DNA of 64,000 nt from Hysterangium stoloniferum (taxonomy: Eukaryota > Basidiomycota > Agaricomycetes > Hysterangiales > Hysterangiaceae): assembly GCA_015178975.1 (NCBI GenBank), contig WHVD01000063.1, forward strand, positions 62,001 through 126,000, given 5' to 3'. Positions 46,859 to 58,643 of this stretch are shown here, one piece after another. The notes beneath the pieces were generated by a model, which made no database searches, was not told the origin of the DNA, and saw nothing but the letters and a program-made list of their open reading frames with translations. How positions within the stretch are numbered: the first letter of the stretch is position 1; the number at the start of each line of letters is the position of its first letter. A program made the translations under genes and the position numbers.

Positions 46859-47582
46859 TGTTAAGAACTGAAAACTGACTAATGTCGGTGGCCAACAGGG
46901 ACCAATCGGAAGGACTTGGCTTCAGCTTATGTGCTGTGCCCTCGCAAATGTCCATAGGGTGTCCTTAGATTTCAGACGGGTGAAGACTAATCCTAAAGAG
47001 CTCCTTTTGGTGAGATACCGATCGGAACTGAAGGACAAGTTGAGTGTCGGGCCAAGGGGTCGGGGCCGGGAGTGGGCGAGCGCACACGAAGGCAGATGGG
47101 GGGATTCTTAGTATGAGACTGTTACAGAGGTATGAGGGTATTCTGAGTCGATATTCTGATTGCCTAGTAACTACAACTACAGCGGGTTCATATACAAGTA
47201 ACAGGTGTCTAGAAAATACTAACGGGGAGAAGGGCGGAAAATGGTATTAACAATAAGCTTGACTAGGAATGGGAAGTTTATGATTAGTTTGGAGGCCGAT
47301 GATAACTGAGAGCAGGATTACGATAAAAGGAAATAGTTCAAGGACTACAAATATAGATAGACATATGTGAAACATAAGATTGAACAGATCAACATAATAA
47401 AAGGGACATGTCAAAAGTTTGACCAGACAATACGAGTTATTTTGACGTGGGCGTAAACAGAGTTTGATCTTCGCGAAAACATACGTCAGCTTCGGGGCCG
47501 ATGGTTTCCGAAATGGTGACTTGAAAACATTGATAAGTGGCGATAACCTTGGGACCGATAGGGTTGCGACACGGTCGTAACA
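46859..47582 (+). mobile_element. Solo LTR, family LTR1 (724 bp), inside Gypsy A
   Basis: It starts TGTTAAGAACTG and ends GGTCGTAACA, flanked by AGTTT (46854-46858, 47583-47587). It splits Gypsy A between reverse transcriptase and RNase H. It differs from the 30307 copy mostly at CpG positions. Confidence 0.92.
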
Positions 47583-50410
47583 AGTTTCAAGTATGGATTT
47601 ATATTCCAGATTCCAATGAATTAGAGTTGGAGCTGTAGTAAATTCTTTTTTCAAATAATTGAATACTTGTTAGCATTTGTCATTGAAATGCCATTGAACC
47701 TTTTTTCGAGTAAGTTTTGAGTCAATGGTAAAATGATTTCAGAGTAACTTGGAATAAATCTTCAATAGAAATTCAAGAATCCTAAAAATGGTTGAATGTT
47801 GTGAACTTTTTGTGGTTCAGGCCAGTCTTGAATGACTTTAATTTTTTCTTGATCCATATATATGCCTTGAGGAGAAATGACATATCCTAAAAATTCAACA
47901 CTAGTTTTGTGAAATTCACATTTTTTGGGTTTTGCAAATAATTGATTTTGTCGAAGCCATCAAAGAACTTCTCAAACATGTCATAAATGTTCTTTGAGAT
48001 TGTCGGAAAATATTAAGTTGTCATTGAGATAGATAATTACCCAAATATCAAGTAAATCTGCAAATATTTCATTCATTAATTGTTGAAAGGTTGCTGGAGT
48101 GTTGCATAGTCCAAAACGGATAACCAAATATTTGAAAGATCCATATCAAGTCTGAAAAGGTGTTTTCCATTCGTCACCTGGGGCAATCCTAACTAAATTA
48201 TAGGCACCTCAAAGATCGATTTTTGTAAAATATTTCACCATTTGAAGTCAATCCAAAAGATCAGGAATTAAAGGAAGTGGATATCAATTTTTTCAAGTAA
48301 TTTTATTAAGTCCTTGATAGTTGACACAAAGTCATAAGCTTCTGTCTTTTTTCTTGACAAATAAAATCAGTGTGCCAGTGTGAGGAGTATGCTTTTATCA
48401 CAGTTTCACTACAATAAAATACTTCTTTCATTTGATTAGTTCGAAGCCCTGTGTATACTTGGGGGCACACTCAGCACCAAATAAGGACAGACACACTTTT
48501 TACCCAAGCACCACCACTCATAAGACACAAACTAGGTCTACAGTGAGTGGTGATCAGGGTAACGTGTCAGCTACCACATAGGTAGCATTATCTGAGCTAA
48601 CTAACACTTCTGGCCTCGAACTGTAACAGTCAAGGCCTCCACTCAATCCATTGCACTTGTTGATTCCTGTGTCATCTTGTGCTCTCACTCTCACTCTCAC
48701 TCTCTCTAATATTGCACTGAAAAGGTCAATATACTTCGTATATGTATGTCCAAGGGGTGGCTGGGTGCCTTCTTTGAGGTCAATTTTTAAGTTATACTCT
48801 CTGTGGGGCAGAAGCTGGTCAGCTCTCTGCTTACTAAAAACATCCATGAAATCATGGTATTTCTCAGGGACATTCTAGATCTATGATTTGCTCAGATGCC
48901 AGGGTTGAAAAATGACTGGTTGCTTCATCAATTTTCAAATTGGTAGTGAATGCCTGGGATCCATCCATTTTTGTAGCCTTAATAAACACTGCAGTATTAA
49001 TGAGAGAAATAGACTGAGGTGCCGTGGGTTCCGGGAAAGCCATGGGTGCTGTAGGGATCACAGGGGCCACCGAGGCCACAGGTGCTGGGAAGGCCATGGG
49101 TGCCATGGAGGCTATGTCAGATACATACATACAGTTATCTTGGGTGCCATGGATGTCCAGAAAGTCATACTGTTTGATACCAAGTCAATCAACAGATTGT
49201 ATCAGGTAAGCCAGTTATGTCTGAGGACAACCGAGCAACTTGAGTCTAACTGGGTCACATAGAAAGTGACCAACTGAGATGTTCCACATGGGAACTGGAT
49301 GGATAAGTCACAAGCTTGGGTGATAACTGAATTGCTTGTGCCATCGAAAAGTCAGAGTCCAACCAGATTTATCGGATAAGTTGACAACAGATTTTTTTGT
49401 ATGAATTTTGTGTCTAAAAAACAATGAGTCAAGCTGGAATCTATGAGTGCTGAAAAAAAAAATTTCAGGATCATATTAGACATAAGTTTAATAAAAAACG
49501 AGTCAGAGTTAAAAAGAGCAGATATGTTAAGACAAGTAAACTCATGAATGTGCAGAGAGGTAATGCAACTCCTGTGCCCATATACAAAGATGAAGAAGAA
49601 TGAAGCTACGTTCGCGTGAGTGTATTTTATTGCCCAACCTGTGGAGTCCATGGGGTTGTTTACTCTTTTTTTGCATCAGAAGCCAGTTTGTCCTTTGATG
49701 GGGATTCTGTGGAAGAAATCTTGGCTGTACGACCTTTTGCAGAGTTTGCTTTTGCCAACAGACATTCCAGAACTCAATGACTGGGTTTAGTTTTCCAGTT
49801 TGTTTGCTGAGCTGCTGACCTTTGTTATTGTTGTTGTTGTTGTTGGAAGACTTCTTATCATTCTTCTGATCAGATTGCATGGAGTTTTGGTTGCTGGTAG
49901 ACAGGGTGTTATTGTTGGGCTTGTTGACCTTGTCCATGGAGGTCTCACAGGCAACTTCTGTGTGTCATTCCCAATAGTGTGCATCCGCATTCTGAGCATT
50001 GAGGCACATAATGTTGAAAATGGTTCAGGTTCCTTGACATTTGTATGGGATGGCTCTCTGTCCTTGAGGTTGTCATTGGCCACTTTTAGATATTATGAGA
50101 GAGATTTAAAGAGTAGCATAGTCAGATCTTCAGTGGGTTGTTCCAGGGATTTGATGGGAGAATCTTGGTTTTCCCTGTCATCCCCAGGATCCTTGGGAAT
50201 ATCAGAAATCTCAATGAAACAACTTTCAGAACCTGATGCAATGGGTTGGGCTGGAGTGTTGGGCTGGGTGGTATAGAGTTACAAAGGTGATTGGAGTTGA
50301 GATAGTCCTTCAGTAGCTTTGCATTTGGGACCCATAATGAGTGAGTCATAAGTGTGAGATCTGATATACTGTTAAGTGCCATGTCAGAAACCTATTCTGG
50401 GAACTATCAG

Positions 50411-50745
50411 GAAATCATCAGGCACTCAGATACTTCCAGGTAGGGTCAGGACTTGGCTTCAGCTTATGTGCTGCACCCCTATGCATACACTCATGTGTCC
50501 TTAATTTCAGAGGGCTGATAAGTGCCAAGGAGCTTGATATTTGGAGTTCTGAAGAGTTCCAATTATTGAGCATACAGAAATAGAAGAGGAATAATAGGCT
50601 AACTAAGTTGATATCAGATCTAAGGTGTAAGTACAATGTGTGGAAACTAATGGAGACTTTTGTTAAGTTTTTGTGGTGCTGTTCCTAGACTGTATAACTT
50701 TCCATTTGTCTGAGTGAGGTGGCAGTACTCATTGTAAACAGATAA
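50411..50745. other. Possible 5' LTR remnant near Gypsy A
   Basis: Contains the LTR core word GGACTTGGCTTCAGCTTATG near 50452 and CACCCCTATGCATACACTCA, as in LTR5-type sequences, but no clear LTR ends. It may be part of an old LTR. Confidence 0.4.
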
Positions 50746-51922
50746 TGTTAAGAACTGAAAACTGACGGATGTCAGTAGGCCAATGGGGACTGATCGAAAG
50801 GACTTGGCTTCAGCTTATGTGCTGTGCCCTTGCAAGTTACTGTCAGGTGTCCTTAACTTTCAGGTGGGTGAAAACTAGTCCTATCAAATTCCTCACAGTG
50901 AGTTACCAATCAGAACCAAAGGATAAGTTGAGTGTCAGGCCGAGGGGTCAGAGGCTGAGGATGGGCAAGTGCACACAGAGGTGGGGAGCGGGATACTTAG
51001 AGTGAGGCTTATGAGAGATGTATGTCACAAATCGATTATTCTTCGATAGAGTCAAATAATATTCTACTAATCAAACTCGAAAGCCTCATTCGACGAAGTA
51101 TATATTCACCCTGTCGATGAAGTAAGAGGCTATTACCAGTCACGAGAACTCACGGAAGTATTTGTCGAAGAAGTTACGACAAGATAGATTACTAATATCA
51201 CTAATATACAGATATTTCAACTGACTTCCCTCGCTCCTTTCGTAGCCCTTTTATGCTTTTCATCGTATCGTTATGACTATGTTATGAACTAATTATGAAA
51301 TCATATATGACGTGAAAATGAGACATGTCGAAAGAGATTCGATGGTGTCGAATAATGTTCGGTTTTGTCGAGTTGAATTCGATAGGTTGAAGAGTTGTCG
51401 AAAGTTACCTTTGAATGTTTGTGACAATATGTGACATGTGACGGTTGTGACAATGTATGTGGGTGTTCTGAGTCGATATTCTGATTGCCTAGTAGTTACA
51501 TTACAGCAGGTCTATATACGAGTTATCAGCATCTAGAAACTACTAACTAAGGGAAGAGTGGAAAATACTATTGACAAATAAGCTTGACTAGAAACTGGTA
51601 GGTTACGATAATATCGGAAGCCATGATTAGCCGAGAGCGGAATTATGAGAAAAGGAAATAGTCCAAGGGTTACAAGTATATGTGAAACATAGAGTAGAAC
51701 GGATCATCATAATAAAAAGGGGCATATCAAAGCATAACCAGATAGTACGAGTATAACTTGACAGGGGCATAAATGGGGCTTGATTGCTGTGAAGGCATAC
51801 ACCAGTGTCGGGCGACCAACAGTTTCCAATACAATGACTTGATCAATAACTAGAAACATCAGTCGACAGTAACATCTTTGGGGACTGTCAGGTTGTGACA
51901 TGGTTGCGACACAGTTGTAACA
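50746..51922 (+). mobile_element. Solo LTR, family LTR1, carrying a nested LTR2
   Basis: It starts TGTTAAGAACTG and ends AGTTGTAACA. GATAA flanks both sides (50741-50745, 51923-51927). Without the LTR2 and its duplication the length is about 742 bp, close to the 724 bp copies. Confidence 0.9.
51023..51452 (+). mobile_element. Solo LTR, family LTR2 (430 bp), nested in LTR1
   Basis: It starts TGTCACAAATCG and ends GGTTGTGACA with a perfect ATGTA duplication (51018-51022, 51453-51457). Best preserved LTR2 copy in the window. Confidence 0.92.
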
Positions 51923-52442
51923 GATAAGGACTAAACAAATACAAATAGACCTGATATAACCCAAAATACGTGGTGAATTCCAAACTGCAGTGACCCGAGC
52001 CCTAATGCTTGTGATCCCTTGCTAACCCAAATCCCAGAAAAGTCAACAACTTTCTGGTAATTGTACTACAAATTGAGATCACAATAAGATGGATTAGGAT
52101 AGGAGTTTCAAATTGGGAACATAATAAGCAAACAAATGAATCCTTTTCAAAAGACAAGTTACCAAATACAGAACAAGGATAAATTTCATAATTGATGGGA
52201 ATTGATGGGTTTTTGGAGGTGGGGGTTATATCAGAATATTGAAATATCTGGGAATGGATTGTAACAAATGGGGGAATAAGGCATCAGGAGATTTCCAGGA
52301 GTTCCTGCTGGAACTGGACAATGCTGTCTTGCTTCCAGATTGGTGAGGGTTGAGTGAAATTGGTGAAGATTCTTTCAGTTGGTGAGCTCCTTTGAAATTC
52401 AAGGAGATTGTTTGACGTTGACCAAGAGTCTTTGAGACTGGT
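51923..52442. other. Repeat-island sequence, no gene
   Basis: About 520 bp without coding support. Its right end carries diverged units of the 20 bp minisatellite (AGAGTCTTTGAGACTGGT), continued beyond the LTR4 at 53126. Confidence 0.4.
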
Positions 52443-53125
52443 TGTTAAAATCCTCACCTTTTTGCACCCTTGCAACTCTGGCAACCCTCTGGCATCCCAA
52501 TATTGGTACTCCCAACTAGGGTATCACTACCTGTGGCAACCCAATACTTGGTCTACTATAGATTATCCTTTAGTCATTCTGTTCTGCTCTCATTCTGAGG
52601 CTTTCCTGTCATCTGCTCTATGTGTACACATCATTTGCCACCTCAAACTCTTCTAGTATTACTTTGCATTTAGTTCCTTTCATTCCACCATTCCATCACT
52701 TGCTTCATTTGATCTGTTTGTATTCTTACCTCTGTGACCAGCCTCCCAATCACCCATCTCACTTTAGTAATAAACTCTCATCTTGTACACAACAATTCTT
52801 TAGTTGGAATATCAACTTAATTCCCCTACTCTTTACTTAATCCTCTTCAAGATGTCTTTGGCCAGCCGAGACTCTTATCACTCCAACTCTTAGCATTCTG
52901 GCCTCCCAGTTGGTTTAGCCAAGAGTGGACCTTTAGTCTATTATGTACTACTTGCTTGTCATAAAATACTGGAGCACCCTAACAGTTTGTGCAAGGGTGC
53001 AATACATAAGTTAAACCCAAGCTCCACTTGTCTTGTAGAACCAGACCTCCCAGTTAAGTACATTCTAACCCTATGGACCCCCAGTGTACCATCCTCTTTA
53101 GCCTTTAGAAACCTAGAGTTTAACA
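52443..53125 (-). mobile_element. Solo LTR, family LTR4 (683 bp), at the edge of a minisatellite
   Basis: Plus-strand ends TGTTAAAATCCTC and AGAGTTTAACA; flanks CTGGT and TTGGT match in 4 of 5 bases. Core word on the minus strand near 53000-53030. Minisatellite units lie on both sides. Confidence 0.8.
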
Positions 53126-53465
53126 TTGGTGGAGAGTCTTTGAGGTTGGTGGAGAGTCTTTGAGGTTGGTGGAGAGTCTTTGAGGTTGGTGGAGAGTCTT
53201 TGAGGTTGGTGGAGAGTCTTTGAGGTTGGTGGAGAGTCTTTGAGGTTGGTGGAGAGTCTTTGAGGTTGGTGGAGAGTCTTTGAGGTTGGTGGAGAGTCTT
53301 TGAGGTTGGTGGAGAGTCTTTGAGGTTGGTGGAGAGTCTTTGAGGTTGGTGGAGAGTCTTTGAGGTTGGTGGAGAGTCTTTGAGGTTGGTGGAGAGTCTT
53401 TGAGGTTGGTGGAGAGTCTTTGAGGTTGGTGGAGAGTCTTTGAGGTTGGCTGAGAGTCTTTGAGA
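53126..53465. repeat. 20 bp minisatellite, about 16 copies
   Basis: The unit is GGTGGAGAGTCTTTGAGGTT. Most copies are identical; the last two vary (GGTTGGCTGAGAG). The long minus frame here (Pro/Thr/Ser-rich repeats) is a by-product of the array, since three units are 60 nt. Confidence 0.93.
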
Positions 53466-53864
53466 TTGGCTGGAACTCTGAGATTGGTTAAGAATCTCAA
53501 AGACTCTTAGCTGGCCTCACATAGTCTCAACCAATCTCAAACAGTCTCCATAAATTTCAAAGGATCTTCAGCAATTTCACTAAATCCTCACCAATCTGAA
53601 AGAATCTACACATATCACACACAATCTCTTTCATGCTGAATGTGTACATATAAATTGGAAAATGTCAATTCAGAGTTTCTCACATTGCAAAATGTTCAAA
53701 AAACTTGTGTAAAACCATTACATAATTTCTTCAAGATTTCACAAACACCTTTCTTGGCTTGTCAAGATGTTTCTGATCAGGATTCCTTTGTTGAAAGATA
53801 TGCATAATATTTCAATAATTTCAAGCATATTTAAATTTTAAATTCCATGAGATTTTTCCCCTTG
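53466..53864. other. Repeat-island sequence, no gene
   Basis: AT-rich, with decayed CTCAACCAATCTCAAA-like words related to the minisatellite. No gene seen. Confidence 0.35.
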
Positions 53865-54150
53865 GGTGGATAACCAAAAGCTTTAAAAAGTTATTTATCC
53901 ACTTGAGTATATGTATATATTTACATTGTTTGCTGGAGAATTAATATTTCATTAAATTCAGTCCATCTGGTGACACTCTGAAGAATGGGGAAATATTAAT
54001 ATTTATCTTGAAATCTGATTAAAGATAGTCAAACAATCATATGTAGATTATCCTTTTGGAATAAATTCCGCAACATGGTTTGATAGGCTGGATAATTCTG
54101 GGTAAGTTTCTAAACCAAACAAATTTAAATTATATTAACTATATTTGAAA
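53865..54150 (+). repeat. Dispersed AT-rich repeat, copy 2
   Basis: Second copy of the repeat at 43310-43620, in the same orientation, with substitutions and small gaps throughout. Confidence 0.75.
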
Positions 54151-54164
54151 GTTCAGATGTACAT

Positions 54165-54305
54165 ACTGTATGCAAGGGTGCAGCACATATGTTGAAGCCA
54201 AGCTCCACTTGATTTGTAGAACTGGACCTCCCAGTTGAGTATGTTACTAACCCTGCGGACCCCTATAGTCCAATCACCTTTAGCCTTGAACCTTAGACCT
54301 TAACA
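54165..54305 (-). mobile_element. LTR4 fragment
   Basis: Only the terminal 140 bp are present: core word (minus strand), GACCTCCCAGTTGAGT and the end CTTAGACCTTAACA. It directly follows the AT-rich repeat, so the rest was lost. Confidence 0.7.
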
Positions 54306-55212
54306 ATGTTGAAAAGTTACATCCTATAAATGAAAGTTGCTCAGTGGGTTGTGGGTGTGAAAAGATGCTGAAAATACCAACAAGGAAAGAAATTAATCAG
54401 ATTACCATGAAATTTTATGTAAGCACAGGAGTATTTTTGCCAGTGTGGGATCAATTTTGCCTCCATGGGAGCAATTTCCATGCTGCAGGCACATTTCTGC
54501 TGGCATGGGAGCATTTTTGATGCCACAGGAGCTTCTCTGCCAGTGCAGAAGTATTTTGTGATGCATGGATTTGTGATGCAGGAACACTGGACACCCACTG
54601 TCAAGCCTTGAGGCTGCCACCTTATCTCCCTTCCCCAGTCCTCTTCTCCTGATGGGTAGCATCTGGAATTATTTTTGAAGGTATTAGACCATTGTCAAGG
54701 TGTGTGGAGGACTGTATTTAATCTGATTTAATTTCCCTTTTTTAATAAATATTTATTTCTTATCATGTGAGGACTGTATTTACTGCCATTTAATGTCACC
54801 TTTTTAATCAATTAAATATTTGTTATCATGTTATCATGCTGACAGAGTCTGCATCCCTTCTGGCCCTCTACTCTCCATATTAGAGGTGGATCTTCTCTGA
54901 AGTATTTCTGGACATTTGGGGCTACATCAAAGGTTATTATTAAATATTTTTTGCTTTTTTTAATGATTAAATATTTTATTTGCAGTCAAATTGCTCTTTT
55001 CTGGAAGTTCTTCCCATTCATAATTTTCATATACACAGTCTAAAGGCTACTTTATAATTCCAGATGTGTTTTGGGCTTCCTCATATTGTTTTAAATTATT
55101 TATGTTTAGGCTATTTTAGACCCATTTGTCTGAATTCTTTTTCCCTGTGAGTATAAGTGGGGTATTGAAGGTGATTTCTGTCTCTGTAATTAATTTCACC
55201 TTTTTTTGCTTA
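54306..55212. other. Repeat-island sequence, degenerate short repeats
   Basis: Around 54430-54570 words like CATGGGAGCA and GCAGAAGTATTTT recur in degenerate form about every 25-30 bp. The rest is AT-rich. No gene seen. Confidence 0.35.
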
Positions 55213-56751
55213 TGTTAAGGAGTGCATGGAACTTATCAGAGGGTTTCTGGAGAAACACATGGGAAAGCGAGTAGGACTTGGCTTCAGCTTATAGGCTGTG
55301 CACTTGTGAGATCGTGTCATCCAATTTCAGATGGGTGGATGGGGATCCTGGGGAGTCCAGGAGTGGTTGGTGGGTTGAGAGGTCAGAGGGTCAACTGTGG
55401 GAATCCCACAGAGGTTGAGGGGTCAGGCAGTGATGGGTCAGAGGTCGAGTTATAGATAGGTTGGAGCCCATGGCCCTGACGAGGTAAATAGCGGTGTGTT
55501 TCAAAGAGAGGATTAGAGCAGAAAATGTACTGAGATTACTGGGGGGAATCTAAGTTGATTTTCTGACTGGATTGTATGTACAACATCTGCCAGACTTATA
55601 TAGGAGGATATCTGAAAACTATTAAGTATACCAAATTCTAATATACTCTAAAGGTCATTTAAACATCTGGGATGTGATTCAAACATAATTTGGTTTTTAA
55701 AACTTTCAAAAAGTTTTAAACTCTCTCATACATTACAAACTAAAGAATCTTTCTGGACACGAGTAGACAATAAAAAAAATTAGTAGTTTGAAACACTAAT
55801 ACTTTTAAAAAGTAGATACCTTTAGATAGTCCATTCCATGCATATGTATATCATTGGCACATCTAAATACATATATATTACTTTGGAATGGATCTGTCAA
55901 TCTGAACAGATTTCTACTTGATTCAACATACCCAGAATATATAGGTAATTTCACTTAATAAAGAAGGCCATAGGATGAAAAATTTCCAATGACATCTCAT
56001 ATATTTTACTAGGAAATAACTACATTACAGCTTTTAAAAGACAAAGTACTAATAAAAGTATTAGTAGACATCTGTAAAAGGAAGGAAATTATATACAATA
56101 GAATTTGTTAAATAACTATGGGTTGTATAAGATGTAATATGGAGAACTATTTCTGATGGTTGTTTTTTGATGATATAATTGTTTCAGAATACATATCACT
56201 ATTTAAAGATGGAGTTTTGTAAAAATAAGACTTTTATTAGTAAATATTTGAGATTATAGTAATTATAAACACCCTCCATAGACTGTGGAATGTATGTCAT
56301 ACCAAATCCAGTAATAATGAAATTCAAACTAGCAATTATAAAACAAGATAAGTAAACACCAAATTTGGTGTTAGGAACAGAACAGAGTGGAGTGGAGTCT
56401 GAAACATGACAGGTCGTTAGACCATAATAGGAACAGGGTGGGAGCAGAGTCCAAAATGTGACAGGTCATCTGACCATAATGGGAATGGGGCTCAGTTAGA
56501 GGGCTGACAGGTTTTCTGAGCAGAGTCCGGTGACTGATGTGTGGGACAGGGTCGGGGATAGACAGGGATGATGTGCATGGGGTCCAGGTGGGTATTCCAG
56601 TGACTGGTACATGAGATAATGAAGGTTGGGCAAGGACAGGTCTGATGTCTGGATTCTGGTGGGTATTCCAGTAAACTGATAACTGGTGTGTAAAGGGTGC
56701 AGGTGCATATAGGGTAGTTCCCAGAGTCTGGTGGGTTTTCTGGTCGTAACA
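55213..56751 (+). mobile_element. LTR family LTR5, long copy (1539 bp)
   Basis: It starts TGTTAAGGAGTGCATGG and ends GGTCGTAACA; CTTA flanks both sides (4 bp). Core word GGACTTGGCTTCAGCTTATA near 55275. It is longer than the 821 bp copy because of an AT-rich middle (55660-56280), either an insertion or part of the ancestral LTR. Confidence 0.78.
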
Positions 56752-57054
56752 CTTATAGGTAATTCATACAGTTGATATTGACCCCTATTGTGTGGTGTTT
56801 TGGCTTTATTGCTGTTTCTATTCCCCTTGGAGATATAAAACACCTCTAGGTTAGTGTTGATACCTTCCCTCATACTGTGAAAAATTATTTATGCTTTATT
56901 TTTCACATTTTTGACTTATTTTAGCCTAATTCATTTCAACTCTCACCCTCTCTTTTACAGGTTTTCTGTGTCTGCTGCTGCTGCTCTGCCTGCCAATCTT
57001 GGCTTGATTTTTTTTGTTTGTGTTTGCATTGACATTGTAAGTGTATCATACTGG
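56752..57054. other. Repeat-island sequence, no gene
   Basis: About 300 bp with a CTG-rich run (TCTGCTGCTGCTGCTCTGCC). No coding or RNA support. Confidence 0.35.
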
Positions 57055-57506
57055 TTGACTGTTAAGATCTAAGGTCTAAGGACAAGAGGGAAGTAATGTT
57101 GGAGGGCCAACAGGTATTTTGTACTTATGTACATAACTGGGAGGTCCAGTTCTACAAAACAAATAAAGCTTGGTTTCAACTTATGTGTTGCACCCTCACA
57201 TGAATTGTTAAGGTGCTCTGGTATTTTGGGAAGAGCAAATAGTACAATTTTAGGCTGAAGATGATACTTAGCTGCAATCAACTGGATGGCCAAAATACAT
57301 ACTAAGGGTCATAGGGATGAGAGTCACAGCTGGCCAATGACATCTTCAGGAGAATTAGTACAAAGCAAAAGCGGCTTTGGAGTGAAAGGGGGTAATCTAA
57401 GTTGATATTTGAACTGCATAACTATGTACAGTATAACATACATGATATGGTTCTTATACAAAAAGTGCCATAGATGATTGGGAGGCCAATCAAGGAAGTG
57501 AGAAAC

Positions 57507-58382
57507 TGTTATGACTGGAAAACCTGCTGGACTCCAGGCAGTAACTTATATGCACCCACACCCTACACAGACCAGTCATCAGTTTACTGGAATACCTGCC
57601 AGACTCTGGATGTCAGACCTGTCCATGCTCAACCTTCATTACTTCATGTATCAGTCACTGGAATACCTGCTGGGACCCACACCTGTCTATTTCTGACCCT
57701 GTCCCACATACCAGTCGCCAGACTCTGCTCGGAAAACCCAATAGCTCTCTAACTGAGCCCCATTCCTGTTATGGTCAAATGACCTGTCACATTTTGGACT
57801 CAGCTCCCACCCCATTCCCATTATGGTCTAATGACCTGTCACATTTCAGACTCCACTCCACTCCATTCTGTTCCTAACACCAAGTTTGGTGTTTACTTAT
57901 CTCATTTCATGTTTACTAGTTTAGATTTCATTATTACTGGATTTGGTATGACATACATTCCACAGTCTATATAGTCTGGCAGATGTTGTACATACAATCC
58001 AGTCAGGAAATCAGCTTAGATTCTCCTCAGTAATCTCAGTACATTTTCTGCTCTAATCTCCTCTTTGAAACACACTGCTCTGTGCCTCATTGGAGCCCAT
58101 GGGCTCCAACCCATCTATCACTTAACCTCTGACCTATCTATCACTTGACCTCTGACTCATCTCCACCTCACCCCTCAACTTCTGCAGGATTCCTGCAGTC
58201 AACCCTCTGACCTCACAACCCACCAACTACTCCCAGACTCCCTGGGATTTCTGTCTGCCCATCTGAAATTGGATGACATGATCTCATGAGGGTGCAGCCT
58301 ATAAGCTGAAGCCAAGTCCTACTGGCTTTCCTGCAGGTTTCTCCAGAAACCCTCTGATAAGCTCTGTGCACGACTCTTAACA
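57507..58382 (-). mobile_element. Solo LTR, family LTR5 (876 bp), nested in LTR4
   Basis: Plus-strand ends TGTTATGACTGG and CGACTCTTAACA. Flanks GAAAC and GAAGT are imperfect; the uninterrupted LTR4 copy reads GAAGT here, so the left duplicate seems mutated. Similar along its length to 35131-35951. Confidence 0.82.
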
Positions 58383-58643
58383 GAAGTCATGATGGATCAA
58401 GGGAAGCCAGAAAAGGAACAAGGATCAAACTAAAACTAAATGTGATGAAACACAAGTATTCAAGGTTGTGAGGTGGAAAATAAACTATACATGTAAAATG
58501 GTGATGGGAGAGTATGTTAAGATTTAAAGTCTATAGATGAAATGGGAGTGATGTTGGAGGGCTAATGGGTATCTCATACTTAACTGGGAGGTCTGGTCCT
58601 ACAGAACAAGTGGAGCTTGGCTTCAAATTATGTGTTGCACCCT

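Larger units (their letters stand above)
44493..50410 (-). mobile_element. Gypsy A: decayed chromovirus retrotransposon, gag to chromodomain
   Basis: Minus-strand order: gag-like part (about 50400-49550, with a degenerate zinc knuckle), protease region (ALIDSSLTHCFLDTKFIQ, near 49430), the leader to reverse transcriptase (YHDFMDVFSKQRADQLLPHR, near 48830), reverse transcriptase (48400-47650, including [20 protein letters not shown]), RNase H (ASDHAIASIF, TYDKELLAIFESFKIWQHYF, 46860-46500), integrase (DQGSKFVLHFFQSLR, GYHPEGNGQTE, 45340-45235) and chromodomain (QYLVAWLGYEGTDEEASW, 44500-44640). The polymerase motif YLDD reads YLND near 48030 and three Arg CGA codons downstream are TGA. Two solo LTRs (46066-46481, 46859-47582) interrupt it, and about 310 bp of unassigned sequence (48405-48720) lies inside the polymerase. 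No 5' LTR was identified. Inactive. Confidence 0.85.

Noticed and set aside
48405-48720. Insert in Gypsy A polymerase as a further solo LTR
   Set aside because: Some LTR-like words are present, but I could not find paired ends or a target duplication.
53120-53500. 126-codon minus frame with Pro/Thr/Ser repeats
   Set aside because: It is a translation of the 20 bp minisatellite, which keeps all frames open; no start context or domain.
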